Shown here piece by piece: positions 1 to 8,395 of a stretch of DNA of 64,000 nt. Position 1 is the stretch's first letter. Every line of letters begins with the position of its first letter. A program made the position numbers and the translations under genes. The DNA is from an uncultured Hyphomicrobiales bacterium (GTDB lineage Bacteria > Pseudomonadota > Alphaproteobacteria > Rhizobiales > Beijerinckiaceae), in assembly GCA_903825465.1 (NCBI GenBank), contig CAIKAR010000053.1:1-64000 (forward strand). Reading direction: 5' to 3'. The notes beneath the pieces were generated by a model that had not been told where the DNA came from, searched no databases, and was given only the letters and a program-made list of their open reading frames with translations.

Positions 1-275
1 CAGCTATCGACCGATAACTTCGACCGATACTTACTTGCTGCTGAATGAAATCCCGCTCAAAAGCGTCAATGTGTTTGAAAGCCTGTCTCATGAAAACACC
101 CATTATCCCGCCGGGTGTTGCACTTCAAATTTGAGACCGCCCGTATTTTAACCTGTGGTCTTGGATTTCTTGCAGCAACTGTTCATGCCTCTACGGCAGA
201 TTAGGCTCCGAAGAAGGGCTTTCAGGTCGTGAAGTCAAACACGATTTCGGGTTCCCGGCTTTTCAGGAGGCAAGT
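1..275. other. Leader region of the first TadG-like gene
   Basis: No gene is visible here. The stretch is less GC-rich than its surroundings and probably holds the promoter of the following gene. A 10-base unit, TCGACCGATA, occurs twice in tandem at 7-16 and 20-29. A clear ribosome binding site AGGAGG lies at 265-270, five bases before the ATG at 276. Confidence 0.5.
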
Positions 276-1673
276 ATGAACAAGTATTTAGGATATCGGA
301 TTGCGTCCTTCCGTCGGGACGAACGGGGCAACGTCGCGATGACATTCGCCCTCGCGCTTTTGCCGCTCAGTTTCTTCGTCTCGGCGAGCATTGACTTCGC
401 CCGTTTGAACGACCGCAAGTCGGAAGTGCAAAACGCCGTCGACAGCGCGGTGCTGGCCGCGCTGGAGAACGCCGCGGGTGGCACGCCCAGCGACGCGCAG
501 GTGCGCGCCTCCATCTCCGCGGCCATTGGCAAGTACACCGACATCATCTTGCCGCAGGGCACGGCCTCGACGGTGAACGGCGCCACCGCCTTGGTCGCTT
601 CGAACGGCTCGACATGCACCTACACCACGACGGTCACCCCGCAGACATCGACCTGCGCCAATACGACCATCACCTATGTATCCGGCAGTCCGTCGACCTA
701 TACGGCGACGGTCTCGGGCACGATCGCGTTGCCCCTGTGGTCCTCGATCGCCGGCACCACGCCGCTGAACATCACAGCGACGGCCGATGTCGCGTCGTCG
801 AGCGCGCCCTCCAGCACGCAGTTCCAGTTGACGAACGCGTCCGGCTGGTACGCCAAAGTCGTCAACCTCTACGTCCACAACAAAAACGCGACCTCGGACA
901 CGTTGCTGGCGAGCTACACCTACACGCCCAACAACCTGTCTCAATCCAACAGCTTCACGGGCGGCGGCGGCATCGGCAACGTGGTCGCGTCCTTCAGCGA
1001 TGGAACCACGACGACCTGGGACAACGCCGGCAACGTGGTCAGCGGCACCAACGAGGCGGTTTCGCTGGGAACGCTCTACGACAACGCCTATCTGACGATG
1101 GCGGTGTACACGGACGGCTGCCCCGCCGGCCTGACGCCCGATCCCCGCGTGGCCAACAGCAGCTTCGCCTGCGTCGCCTCGGGCACGAGCTTCACCTCGT
1201 CCAATTCGAGCTCGTCGCAGTTCGCCAACGACACGGGCAACATGTCGCTGACAAACACGTCGAGCTCGACCAGCACGGGAACCTGCTACAGCAACAGGCA
1301 GGGCTACTACTCGTGTCAGACGACTACCTACACGTACACGTGGCGGGTCACGAAACAGGCGACGGCGGTGGTCTACTCGACCCAGGATCCGTTGTCGGCC
1401 AATCACCTGTTCGTCATGAACGCCAACCGCGCGTCGGTCTCCACCGACGACATGCCGCTCGGCACCAACCTGCCGATCTCCCTGTTCACGATGATCCCCT
1501 GCGGCAAAACGGTCTACCATTCGTGGGAAGACACGCCATGGTCGGCCAGCCAGGCCTATACCGGCACCTGGGCGGCTCAGGACATCTACTTCAAGGTGAC
1601 GGGCACCGTGTGTTCGGTGAACGCCAACTACACCAACGGCGCGCCGGGCGGAAAAGTCTATCTGGCGAATTGA
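276..1673 (+). CDS. TadG-like Flp pilus assembly protein
   Basis: The 465-residue protein starts with a basic segment, then a hydrophobic helix at about residues 20-40 followed by a polar helix typical of the TadE/TadG (TadG_N) pseudopilin-like domain. The remaining 400 residues are rich in Ser, Thr, Asn and Gly and look like an extracytoplasmic beta domain. TadG proteins are minor components of the tight-adherence (Flp) pilus machine. The start at 276 is fixed by AGGAGG at 265-270. No other tad genes lie nearby, so it is a solitary copy; a second TadG-like gene begins at 63808. A strong terminator follows. The family assignment is good; the exact pilus role is inferred. Confidence 0.8.
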   Translation: MNKYLGYRIASFRRDERGNVAMTFALALLPLSFFVSASIDFARLNDRKSEVQNAVDSAVLAALENAAGGTPSDAQVRASISAAIGKYTDIILPQGTASTVNGATALVASNGSTCTYTTTVTPQTSTCANTTITYVSGSPSTYTATVSGTIALPLWSSIAGTTPLNITATADVASSSAPSSTQFQLTNASGWYAKVVNLYVHNKNATSDTLLASYTYTPNNLSQSNSFTGGGGIGNVVASFSDGTTTTWDNAGNVVSGTNEAVSLGTLYDNAYLTMAVYTDGCPAGLTPDPRVANSSFACVASGTSFTSSNSSSSQFANDTGNMSLTNTSSSTSTGTCYSNRQGYYSCQTTTYTYTWRVTKQATAVVYSTQDPLSANHLFVMNANRASVSTDDMPLGTNLPISLFTMIPCGKTVYHSWEDTPWSASQAYTGTWAAQDIYFKVTGTVCSVNANYTNGAPGGKVYLAN

Positions 1674-1710
1674 CCATCACGCCATTCTTTGGCGGTTGCG
1701 ACAGCTTCCC

Positions 1711-1746
1711 GGGCGGCGAATCATATTCGCCGCCCGATTTTATTTT
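1711..1746 (+). terminator. Rho-independent terminator after the TadG-like gene
   Basis: A perfect 10-base stem (GGGCGGCGAA at 1711-1720 pairing with 1726-1735) encloses a 5-base loop and is followed by a T-rich tract at 1738-1746. It lies 37 bases past the TadG stop and ahead of priA, so it separates two transcription units. Confidence 0.85.
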
Positions 1747-1790
1747 GACAGTTGTTTCGTTCCCAAGCTGGCGCGATGCTATGAGCGGAC

Positions 1791-4043
1791 ATGAGCGACC
1801 AAGCGCCCGCAGATATCACGACCGCCGCCGCGGGAGCGGGCGCCATCGTCGATGTCCTTATCCCCGTCGCGGTTGATCAGGATTATTCCTACCGCGTGCC
1901 GGATGGAATGCGGCTCGCTGTCGGCGATTTCGTCGATATTCCCTTGGGCGCGCGCGAGGTTTCCGGCGTCGTCTGGGGCGTTCGCGCCGGCGGCGGCTCG
2001 AACCTCAAGCCGGTGACGGGCAAGCGCGACCTTCCGGCTTTGCGCACGCCGCTGCGGGACTTCATCGACTGGCTGGCGCAATGGACGCTGGCGCCGCGCG
2101 GCATGGTGTTGCGCATGGGCGCGCGCGCCCCGGACCATTCCGGCCCGGAAGCCGTGCGCGTCGGCGTGCGGCGGACCGGCGCCCTTCCCGAGCGCATGAC
2201 GCCCGCGCGCAAAAGGGTGCTCGCCGCCGCCGAGGGCGGACTGGTTTTCACCAAGCCAATGCTCGCCGAGGCGGCGGGGTGTTCGTCCGCGGTTATCGAT
2301 TCGCTGGTGGATGTGGGAGCGCTCGAAGCGCTCGCCCTGCCGCCGGCGCCGGTGGCGGCGACGCCCGACCCGGATTTTTGCGCGCCGCGTCTCGAAGCGT
2401 CCCAGCAAGCCGCGGCTGACGAATTGGCGCGGGACACCCGCGCCGGTGGCTTCGGCGTCACCCTGCTCGAAGGGGTTACTGGCTCCGGCAAGACGGAGGT
2501 CTACTTCGAGGCCATCGCCCAGGCTGTCCGCGACGGGCGGCAGGCGCTGATTCTGATGCCCGAAATCGCGCTCACCGCGCAATTCCTCGAACGCTTCGCC
2601 GCCCGCTTCGGCGGTCGCCCGGCGGAATGGCACTCCGGCGTTTCCGGCCGCAAGCGCGCGCGCATCTGGAGCGGCGTGGCGGACGGTTCGGTGCGCGTTG
2701 TCGCCGGGGCGCGCTCCGCGCTGTTTCTCCCCTTCAAGGAACTCGGCGTCCTCGTCGTCGACGAGGAGCACGAGGCCGCCTACAAGCAGGACGACGGCGT
2801 GCGCTATCAGGCCCGCGACATGGCCGTGGTGCGCGGCCGGCTCGAAGGCGCGACCGTGGTGCTGGCCTCGGCGACGCCCTCCATCGAGACGCGCGTCAAC
2901 GCCGAACAGGGCCGCTACAAGCGATTGCTGTTGGAAGCGCGGTACGGCGGGCGGGCGTTGCCGGATATTTCCGCCATCGACCTGCGCAAGGAAGGCGCGC
3001 CGCGCGGCAAATGGTTGTCGCCGCGGCTGCGGAGCGAGGTCGCCGTAAATCTCGAACGGGGCGAGCAATCGCTGCTGTTCCTCAACCGGCGCGGCTACGC
3101 CCCGTTGACCCTGTGCAACGCGTGCGGGCACCGCTTCCAGTGTCCGCAATGCACGGCGTGGCTGGTCGAGCACCGCTTTCGCCGCGCGCTGGTGTGCCAC
3201 CATTGCGGTCATATCGAGCGCCGGCCCGACACCTGCCCGGAATGCCGGATGGTCGACAGCCTCGCGGCCTGCGGGCCCGGCGTCGAGCGGCTGGCGGACG
3301 AGGCGGCGGAGGCTTTTCCCGGCGCGCGGCTGCTGGTGTTGTCGTCGGATTTTCCCGGCGGAACAGAACGTTTGCGGCGGGAACTCGATGAAATCGCGCG
3401 TGGCGCCTTCGACATTGTCATCGGCACGCAGTTGGTGGCGAAGGGCCACAACTTCCCGCAACTGACCCTCGTCGGCGTGATCGACGCCGACATCGGCATG
3501 ACCTCCGGCGATCCCCGCGCGGCGGAGCGCACGTTTCAGCTTTTGCAGCAGGTGACCGGGCGCGCGGGCCGCGGCGACCGGCCCGGGCGCGGACTGGTGC
3601 AGACGTTCCAGCCCGAACATCCCGTGATGCGGGCGCTGCTGAGCGGCGACAGCGAGCGGTTCTACCGCGAGGAGACAGACGCCCGCCGCGGCGCTGGCCT
3701 GCCGCCTTTCGGGCGCCTCGCCGCCCTGATCGTCAGCGGCAACGACCGCGCCTCGGCGGAGACCCACGCGCGCGCGCTCGCCCGCGCCGCGCACGGGTTG
3801 GCGCAAGCCGGCTGGAAAATCGCGCCGCCGGGCGATCTCGCCGCGCCCGGCGAGGCGACGCTGCTGGGCCCCGCCGAGGCGCCGATCGCCGTCGTGCGCG
3901 GCCGCCACCGCTTTCGCCTGCTGGCGAAGACGCCGCGCGCTTTCAACCTGCAGGGCTTTCTGCGCGCGACGCTCGCCGCCGGCCCGCCCGAGCGCGGCGG
4001 CGTGCGCGTCGCGGTCGATGTCGATCCACAGAGTTTTTTGTGA
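1791..4043 (+). CDS. priA: Primosomal protein N' (PriA replication restart helicase)
   Basis: The 750-residue protein is a superfamily 2 DNA helicase that reloads the replisome at stalled forks. The N-terminal DNA-binding domain occupies roughly the first 110 residues. Walker A (GVTGSGKT) is at 228-235 and the DEEH box at 324-327. The cysteine-rich zinc-binding insertion typical of PriA spans residues 442-485, with pairs such as CNAC, CPQC, CHHC and CPEC. The C-terminal helicase motifs follow, for example the stretch QVTGRAGRGDRPG. Length matches the family. The start ATG is the first in frame after the terminator. Confidence 0.96.
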   Translation: MSDQAPADITTAAAGAGAIVDVLIPVAVDQDYSYRVPDGMRLAVGDFVDIPLGAREVSGVVWGVRAGGGSNLKPVTGKRDLPALRTPLRDFIDWLAQWTLAPRGMVLRMGARAPDHSGPEAVRVGVRRTGALPERMTPARKRVLAAAEGGLVFTKPMLAEAAGCSSAVIDSLVDVGALEALALPPAPVAATPDPDFCAPRLEASQQAAADELARDTRAGGFGVTLLEGVTGSGKTEVYFEAIAQAVRDGRQALILMPEIALTAQFLERFAARFGGRPAEWHSGVSGRKRARIWSGVADGSVRVVAGARSALFLPFKELGVLVVDEEHEAAYKQDDGVRYQARDMAVVRGRLEGATVVLASATPSIETRVNAEQGRYKRLLLEARYGGRALPDISAIDLRKEGAPRGKWLSPRLRSEVAVNLERGEQSLLFLNRRGYAPLTLCNACGHRFQCPQCTAWLVEHRFRRALVCHHCGHIERRPDTCPECRMVDSLAACGPGVERLADEAAEAFPGARLLVLSSDFPGGTERLRRELDEIARGAFDIVIGTQLVAKGHNFPQLTLVGVIDADIGMTSGDPRAAERTFQLLQQVTGRAGRGDRPGRGLVQTFQPEHPVMRALLSGDSERFYREETDARRGAGLPPFGRLAALIVSGNDRASAETHARALARAAHGLAQAGWKIAPPGDLAAPGEATLLGPAEAPIAVVRGRHRFRLLAKTPRAFNLQGFLRATLAAGPPERGGVRVAVDVDPQSFL

Positions 4044-4106
4044 GTCTTTTGCGCGCCGCCCGGGGTTCCGCTACGGTTTCACCCACGTTGGTGGAGGACT
4101 CGCGCG

Positions 4107-4526
4107 ATGGCGCATTGGCTGGTGAAAAGCGAACCGTCGGCCTGGTCGTGGGAAGACCAGGTCAAGGCCGGCGCCAAGGGCACGAACTGGAGCGGCGTTC
4201 GCAACCACACCGCCAAGCTCAATCTGATGGCGATGAAGAAAGGCGAGCGGGTCTTTTTCTATCATTCGAACGAGGGTCTCGCGGTCGTGGGAATCGTCGA
4301 GGTTATCAAGCTGTTTTATCCGGATCCCACGGACGCCAGCGGCAAATTCGGCATGGTCGACTTCAAGGCCGTGAAGCCGCTGAAAACGCCGGTGACGCTG
4401 GCGCAGGCGAAGACAACGCCCGCGCTCGCCAAGATGGCGCTCGTCACCAGCTTCCGCCTCTCGGTGCAGCCGGTGACGGACGAGGAATGGAGCGTTGTTT
4501 GCGAGATGGGCGGCGTCAAGGCTTGA
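4107..4526 (+). CDS. EVE domain-containing protein
   Basis: This 139-residue protein begins MAHWLVKSEP and contains the WSGVRNH and FFYHSN motifs of the EVE (PUA-like) fold, as in thymocyte nuclear protein 1. The fold binds modified bases; in bacteria these stand-alone copies have no settled role, though some EVE domains act in modification-dependent restriction. The start is supported by GGAGG at 4092-4096. It lies 63 bases after priA on the same strand. Confidence 0.9.
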   Translation: MAHWLVKSEPSAWSWEDQVKAGAKGTNWSGVRNHTAKLNLMAMKKGERVFFYHSNEGLAVVGIVEVIKLFYPDPTDASGKFGMVDFKAVKPLKTPVTLAQAKTTPALAKMALVTSFRLSVQPVTDEEWSVVCEMGGVKA

Positions 4527-4548
4527 CGGCGCGCCGGGGAGAACATCC

Positions 4549-5316
4549 ATGAATTTAACAGCGATCGCCTTCGATCTCTCGCCGCGCGGCGTCGCGACGA
4601 TCACGCTCAACCGGCCCGAGCGCGGCAACGCCCTCAATCAGGCCGCCATCGACGAACTCGGCGAGCGCTTTGTTCACTGCTCGGAGTCGGGTCTCGTTCG
4701 CGTCGTCGTGCTGCGCGGCGCGGGAAAGCATTTTTGCGCCGGCGCGGACATGGGCGCGAAGGGGCCGGACATTGTTCAAGCGCGCTTCTCGCTGGCCTCG
4801 ATGATGGAAGCGGTGGACACCTGCTCGAAGCCCGTGATCGCGGTCGTGCAGGGCGCCGCGGTCGGCGGCGGCTTCGCGCTGGCGTCGGCGTGCGACGTGG
4901 TTTTGGCGGCGCCCGAGTCGTTCTTCTCCATTCCCGAGACGCGGTTGGGCATGGCTCCGTCGCCCGTGCTCTCGGCGCTGTTCATGCGCGCCACGGGCTA
5001 CCGGCATTTTCGACGCTACGGATTTTCCGGCGAACGCATCGCGGCCGCGCGCGCCCATGAGATGGGGTTTGTCAGCGAGGTCTGTCCAGCCGCCGAGCTC
5101 GACGCGAAAACCGCGGCGGTGGTCGACGCGATGTTGCGCTCCGCGCCGCGCGCGACGGCGGAGTTGAAGGCGCGCGTCGCCGAATACGGCGTCCCGCCGG
5201 CCTCCAAGCTTTACGCGCCCGAGTTCCGCGACGCCCCGCACGCCAGAACAGCCGAAGCGGAGGAAGGAGTCGCGGCGTTCAAGGAGAAGCGCGATCCCTC
5301 CTGGTACAAAGGGTAG
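4549..5316 (+). CDS. Enoyl-CoA hydratase/isomerase family protein
   Basis: The 255-residue protein has the crotonase fold. It opens with the NRPERGNAL motif (about residues 21-29), the first oxyanion-hole segment CAGAD (63-67) and the second segment GAAVGGGFALA (103-113). Members hydrate or isomerise acyl-CoA double bonds; the substrate cannot be read from the sequence. ATG 4549 is preferred over an upstream in-frame start because GGGGAG lies 8 bases before it and the protein then begins where the family does. Two flavin monooxygenases follow on the same strand, which suggests a catabolic context. Confidence 0.88.
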   Translation: MNLTAIAFDLSPRGVATITLNRPERGNALNQAAIDELGERFVHCSESGLVRVVVLRGAGKHFCAGADMGAKGPDIVQARFSLASMMEAVDTCSKPVIAVVQGAAVGGGFALASACDVVLAAPESFFSIPETRLGMAPSPVLSALFMRATGYRHFRRYGFSGERIAAARAHEMGFVSEVCPAAELDAKTAAVVDAMLRSAPRATAELKARVAEYGVPPASKLYAPEFRDAPHARTAEAEEGVAAFKEKRDPSWYKG

Positions 5317-5416
5317 GCGGGCGCCGCCGGCCAGATCGCCGGCTTGAGCCGCGGATCGAAACGGTGTTGAATCCCCGGCCGGCGCGGAATCGACCGCGGC
5401 GCGGGGAATCGCCGCG

Positions 5417-6742
5417 ATGATGAAGTTGGGCCTGTTCCTGCAAGGCGGCGGCCACCACATCGCCGCGTGGCGCGACCCCGGCGTCGCGGAGGACGGGCCG
5501 CAAAGCCTCGCCCATTACGTCGACATCACGAGGAAGGCCGAGGCCGCCCGCTTCGACATGGTGTTCAACGCCGACACGCAGGCGACCTTTGGCGCCGACG
5601 ACATCGACGTGTGGAAACACACCACGGGCGCGCTGCGGCTGGAGCCGCTGACGCTGATTGGCGCGCTCGCCGCGGTCACCACGCGCATCGGGCTGGTGTC
5701 GACCGCGACCACAACCTACTTCGAGCCCTACTTCATCGCGCGCGTGTTCGCCTCGCTCGATCAGTTGAGCGGCGGACGCTGCGGCTGGAACCTCGTGACG
5801 TCGTCGGCCGCCGCGGAAGCCTACAACTTCAGTCGCGACAAGCACGTCGAACACGCCGAGCGCTACGCGCGGGCGACGGAATTCGCGGAGGTGGTGCTGG
5901 GCCTCTGGGACAGCTGGGAGGAGGACGCCATCGTCGCCGACAAGGAGAGCGGCCTGTTTTTCCAGCCCGAAAAGCTGCACCACCTCAACCACAAGGGAAA
6001 ATACTTCGCGGTGCGCGGCCCGCTGACGACGAAACGCTCGCCGCAGGGCCACCCGGTGATCGTGCAGGCGGGACAGTCCGAAGCCGGCCGCGACCTCGCG
6101 GCGGCGACCGCGGAAGTGATCTTCACCGTGCAACAGGACATCGAGGAGGCGCGTAAATTCCTCGCCGACGTGAAGCGCCGCGCCGGACAACTCGGACGCC
6201 CGCCGGAGGCGGTCAAGATCATGCCGGGCGTCATGCCGATTGTCGGCCGCACGCGCGCCGAAGCCGAGGACAAGCTCGAGTATTTGCAGAGCCTCATCCA
6301 CCCGGGGATGAGCGTGAAGATCCTGTCCGCCTTCTTCGGCATGGACCTCTCGGGCCATCCGCTCGACGGACCGCTGCCGGAGCCGCCGCCCGCCAACAAC
6401 GAGCAGGGCCGGCAAAGCGTCATCCGCGACCTCGCGCGGCGCGAAAATCTGACGATCCGCCAGGTGGCGCGCAAGGTGGCGGGCGTGCGCGGGCATCGCG
6501 CGTTGGCGGGCACGGCGGTGGATATCGCGGATTCGCTGGAGGAATGGCACGCGTCTGGCGCGGCCGACGGATTCAACATCATGCCCGCGACATTTCCCGC
6601 CGGGCTCGACGACTTCATCGAACTCGTTCTGCCCGAGCTGCGCCGCCGCGGGTTGTTCCGAACGGAATACGAAGGGCGCACGCTGCGCGAGAACCTCGGC
6701 CTGCCCAGCCCCGTCAACCGCTGGACCGCCGCGCGCGTTTGA
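5417..6742 (+). CDS. LLM class flavin-dependent monooxygenase (NtaA/SnaA/DszA type)
   Basis: The 441-residue protein has the bacterial luciferase-like TIM barrel of the NtaA/SnaA/DszA family. Features are the N-terminal GLFLQGGGHHIAAWR stretch, the GRCGWNLVTS segment at about 115-125 that binds the FMN phosphate region, and a conserved VQAGQS segment. Relatives use reduced flavin from a partner reductase to oxidise aminocarboxylates, sulfones or similar compounds. No flavin reductase is encoded beside it. Length is typical. Start may be 5417 or 5420 (two adjacent ATG codons). Confidence 0.87.
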   Translation: MMKLGLFLQGGGHHIAAWRDPGVAEDGPQSLAHYVDITRKAEAARFDMVFNADTQATFGADDIDVWKHTTGALRLEPLTLIGALAAVTTRIGLVSTATTTYFEPYFIARVFASLDQLSGGRCGWNLVTSSAAAEAYNFSRDKHVEHAERYARATEFAEVVLGLWDSWEEDAIVADKESGLFFQPEKLHHLNHKGKYFAVRGPLTTKRSPQGHPVIVQAGQSEAGRDLAAATAEVIFTVQQDIEEARKFLADVKRRAGQLGRPPEAVKIMPGVMPIVGRTRAEAEDKLEYLQSLIHPGMSVKILSAFFGMDLSGHPLDGPLPEPPPANNEQGRQSVIRDLARRENLTIRQVARKVAGVRGHRALAGTAVDIADSLEEWHASGAADGFNIMPATFPAGLDDFIELVLPELRRRGLFRTEYEGRTLRENLGLPSPVNRWTAARV

Positions 6743-6799
6743 CTTGGGAAATCGCGGCTTCCTATAGTGCCGCGAAGCCAAACACGGGAGGGGCCCGCG

Positions 6800-7849
6800 A
6801 TGCAATTCGGCGCGCAGTTTTTTCCGGCCGTGTCGCCCGCCGAAAAGCCGGCGGACGTATACTTCGCCGAATGCTTGGCGATCGCCGAGGAAGCGGAGCG
6901 TCTCGGCTACACGCACGCGCGCATTGTCGAGCATTATTTCCTGCCCTACGGCGGCTATAGTCCCAACCCCATCGTGTTTCTCGCCGCGCTGTCGCAACGC
7001 ACCAGGAACATGCGACTGATCACAGGCGCGGTGTTGCCGGTCTTCAACCATCCGCTGAAGCTCGCCGGCGAGATCGGCATGCTCGACGCGCTGAGCGGCG
7101 GCCGGCTCGACGTCGGCATGGCGCGCGCGTTCCTGCCGCACGAATTCAGGCGTTTCAAAGTGCCGATGGACGAATCAAACGCGCGCTACCGCGAGGGCAT
7201 GGAGCAGATCAAGCTGCTGCTGGAGCGCGAAAACGTCTCGCACGACGGAAAATTCCACTCGTTCGAAAACGTGACGTCGCTGCCGCGCCCGACGCAAAAA
7301 CCGCGGCCGAAGTTCTACGTCGCCGCGACACAGACGCCCGAGACGTTTGAATTCGCCGGGCGCGAGGGACATTCGCTGATGGCGATCCCGATCAGCCCGA
7401 AGATGCGGGACCTCGTCGCGACGTACCGCGAAGCGTGGCGCGACGCGGGCCATCCGGGAAACGGCGAAGTGATGATGGCCTTCCACATGTTCTGCCATCC
7501 CGACGCGCGCAAGGCGCGCGAGATCGCCCGGGGGCCGTATCAATCCTATTTCGACATGCTGGCGGGCGTCGTCGGCGAGTTCGAGACGAAGACAAAATCC
7601 GCCGACTACCGCGACTACGATAAGATGGCCGAAAAGCTGCGCCTCGCCGAACTCGAAAGCCAGATCGCCGGCGGGAGCGCCTGGATCGGAACGCCGGAGG
7701 AGCTGCGCGCCGCCGTCGCCCGCGCCAACGAGACCTTCGGGCCCTTCGATCAGGCGTCGGTGCAGATCAATTTCGGCGCGCTGCCCTTTGACGAGGCGCA
7801 AAAGTCGATGCGGCTTTTCGCGGCGGAAGTCATGCCGCGCTTTTTGTGA
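6800..7849 (+). CDS. LLM class flavin-dependent oxidoreductase
   Basis: This 349-residue protein is a second luciferase-like TIM-barrel enzyme. It has the N-terminal FGAQFFP strand, the VEHYFLPYGG segment with the conserved EHH-like position, and the LSGGRLDVGMARAF loop. It resembles the alkanal monooxygenase alpha-chain group. The start ATG 6800 is chosen because GGGAGGGG at 6786-6793 sits at proper distance; an upstream ATG has no such site. It follows the previous monooxygenase by 57 bases and is likely co-transcribed. Substrate unknown. Confidence 0.87.
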   Translation: MQFGAQFFPAVSPAEKPADVYFAECLAIAEEAERLGYTHARIVEHYFLPYGGYSPNPIVFLAALSQRTRNMRLITGAVLPVFNHPLKLAGEIGMLDALSGGRLDVGMARAFLPHEFRRFKVPMDESNARYREGMEQIKLLLERENVSHDGKFHSFENVTSLPRPTQKPRPKFYVAATQTPETFEFAGREGHSLMAIPISPKMRDLVATYREAWRDAGHPGNGEVMMAFHMFCHPDARKAREIARGPYQSYFDMLAGVVGEFETKTKSADYRDYDKMAEKLRLAELESQIAGGSAWIGTPEELRAAVARANETFGPFDQASVQINFGALPFDEAQKSMRLFAAEVMPRFL

Positions 7850-7874
7850 GCGGCCGAAACCGAAAACGCGCGGC

Positions 7875-8318
7875 CTAGCCGCCCGCGACATCCAGGGCGA
7901 AGTCGATGTTGCCGCGGGTCGCGTGGCTGTAGGGGCAGATCTTCTCGTGCGTCTCGCGCGCGAGCTCCATGGCGTCGTCGCGGGACATGCCGGGTATCTC
8001 GACGCGCATTTTCACCGCGATGCCGAAGCCGCCGCCTTCGCGCGGCCCGACCGAGGTGTCGCACGTCACGACGGCGCCATCGACCTTCTTGCCGTGTTGC
8101 TTGGCGACGAATTCCAGCGCCCCGCCGAAACAAGCCGCGTAGCCCGCGGCGAACAAATGCTCCGGCGTCGTCGTGCCCGGCTTGCCGGGACCGCCCATTT
8201 CCTTGCGGACGGACAGGTCCACGCTGACCGAATGATCGGTTGTTTCCGAGTGTCCGTTGCGGCCGCCCGTGTTGCGGGCGGTGGCGGTGACGAGCGGTTT
8301 GATGGTTTGCGCGGCCAT
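7875..8318 (-). CDS. ohr: Organic hydroperoxide resistance protein (Ohr/OsmC family)
   Basis: The 147-residue protein is a thiol peroxidase of the Ohr branch of OsmC. The two redox cysteines are present: C63 in the segment EHLFAAGYAACF and C128 in ICPYSHATRGN. Ohr reduces lipid and organic hydroperoxides, using lipoylated proteins as electron donors in known cases. The start at 8318 has AGGAG six bases upstream. The thiol regulator OhrR is not adjacent. The stop is 25 bases from the convergent monooxygenase gene. Confidence 0.93.
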   Translation of the reverse strand: MAAQTIKPLVTATARNTGGRNGHSETTDHSVSVDLSVRKEMGGPGKPGTTTPEHLFAAGYAACFGGALEFVAKQHGKKVDGAVVTCDTSVGPREGGGFGIAVKMRVEIPGMSRDDAMELARETHEKICPYSHATRGNIDFALDVAGG

Positions 8319-8395
8319 GGGAAGCTCCTGTCGAACCCGCCGATCTTGGCGAATCCCATCGATCCTGTCGAGCGGCGATGTTGGGCGCTCCCGCC

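Noticed and set aside
7-29. Tandem TCGACCGATA repeat as an operator
   Set aside because: Only two short copies at the window edge, not palindromic, with no link to a regulator; could be chance.
1779-3908. Long open frame on the minus strand opposite priA, and similar long frames opposite tex, leuC, kup and the porins
   Set aside because: They have Arg, Ala and Gly-rich low-complexity translations typical of GC-rich antisense frames, and each faces a clearly recognised gene.
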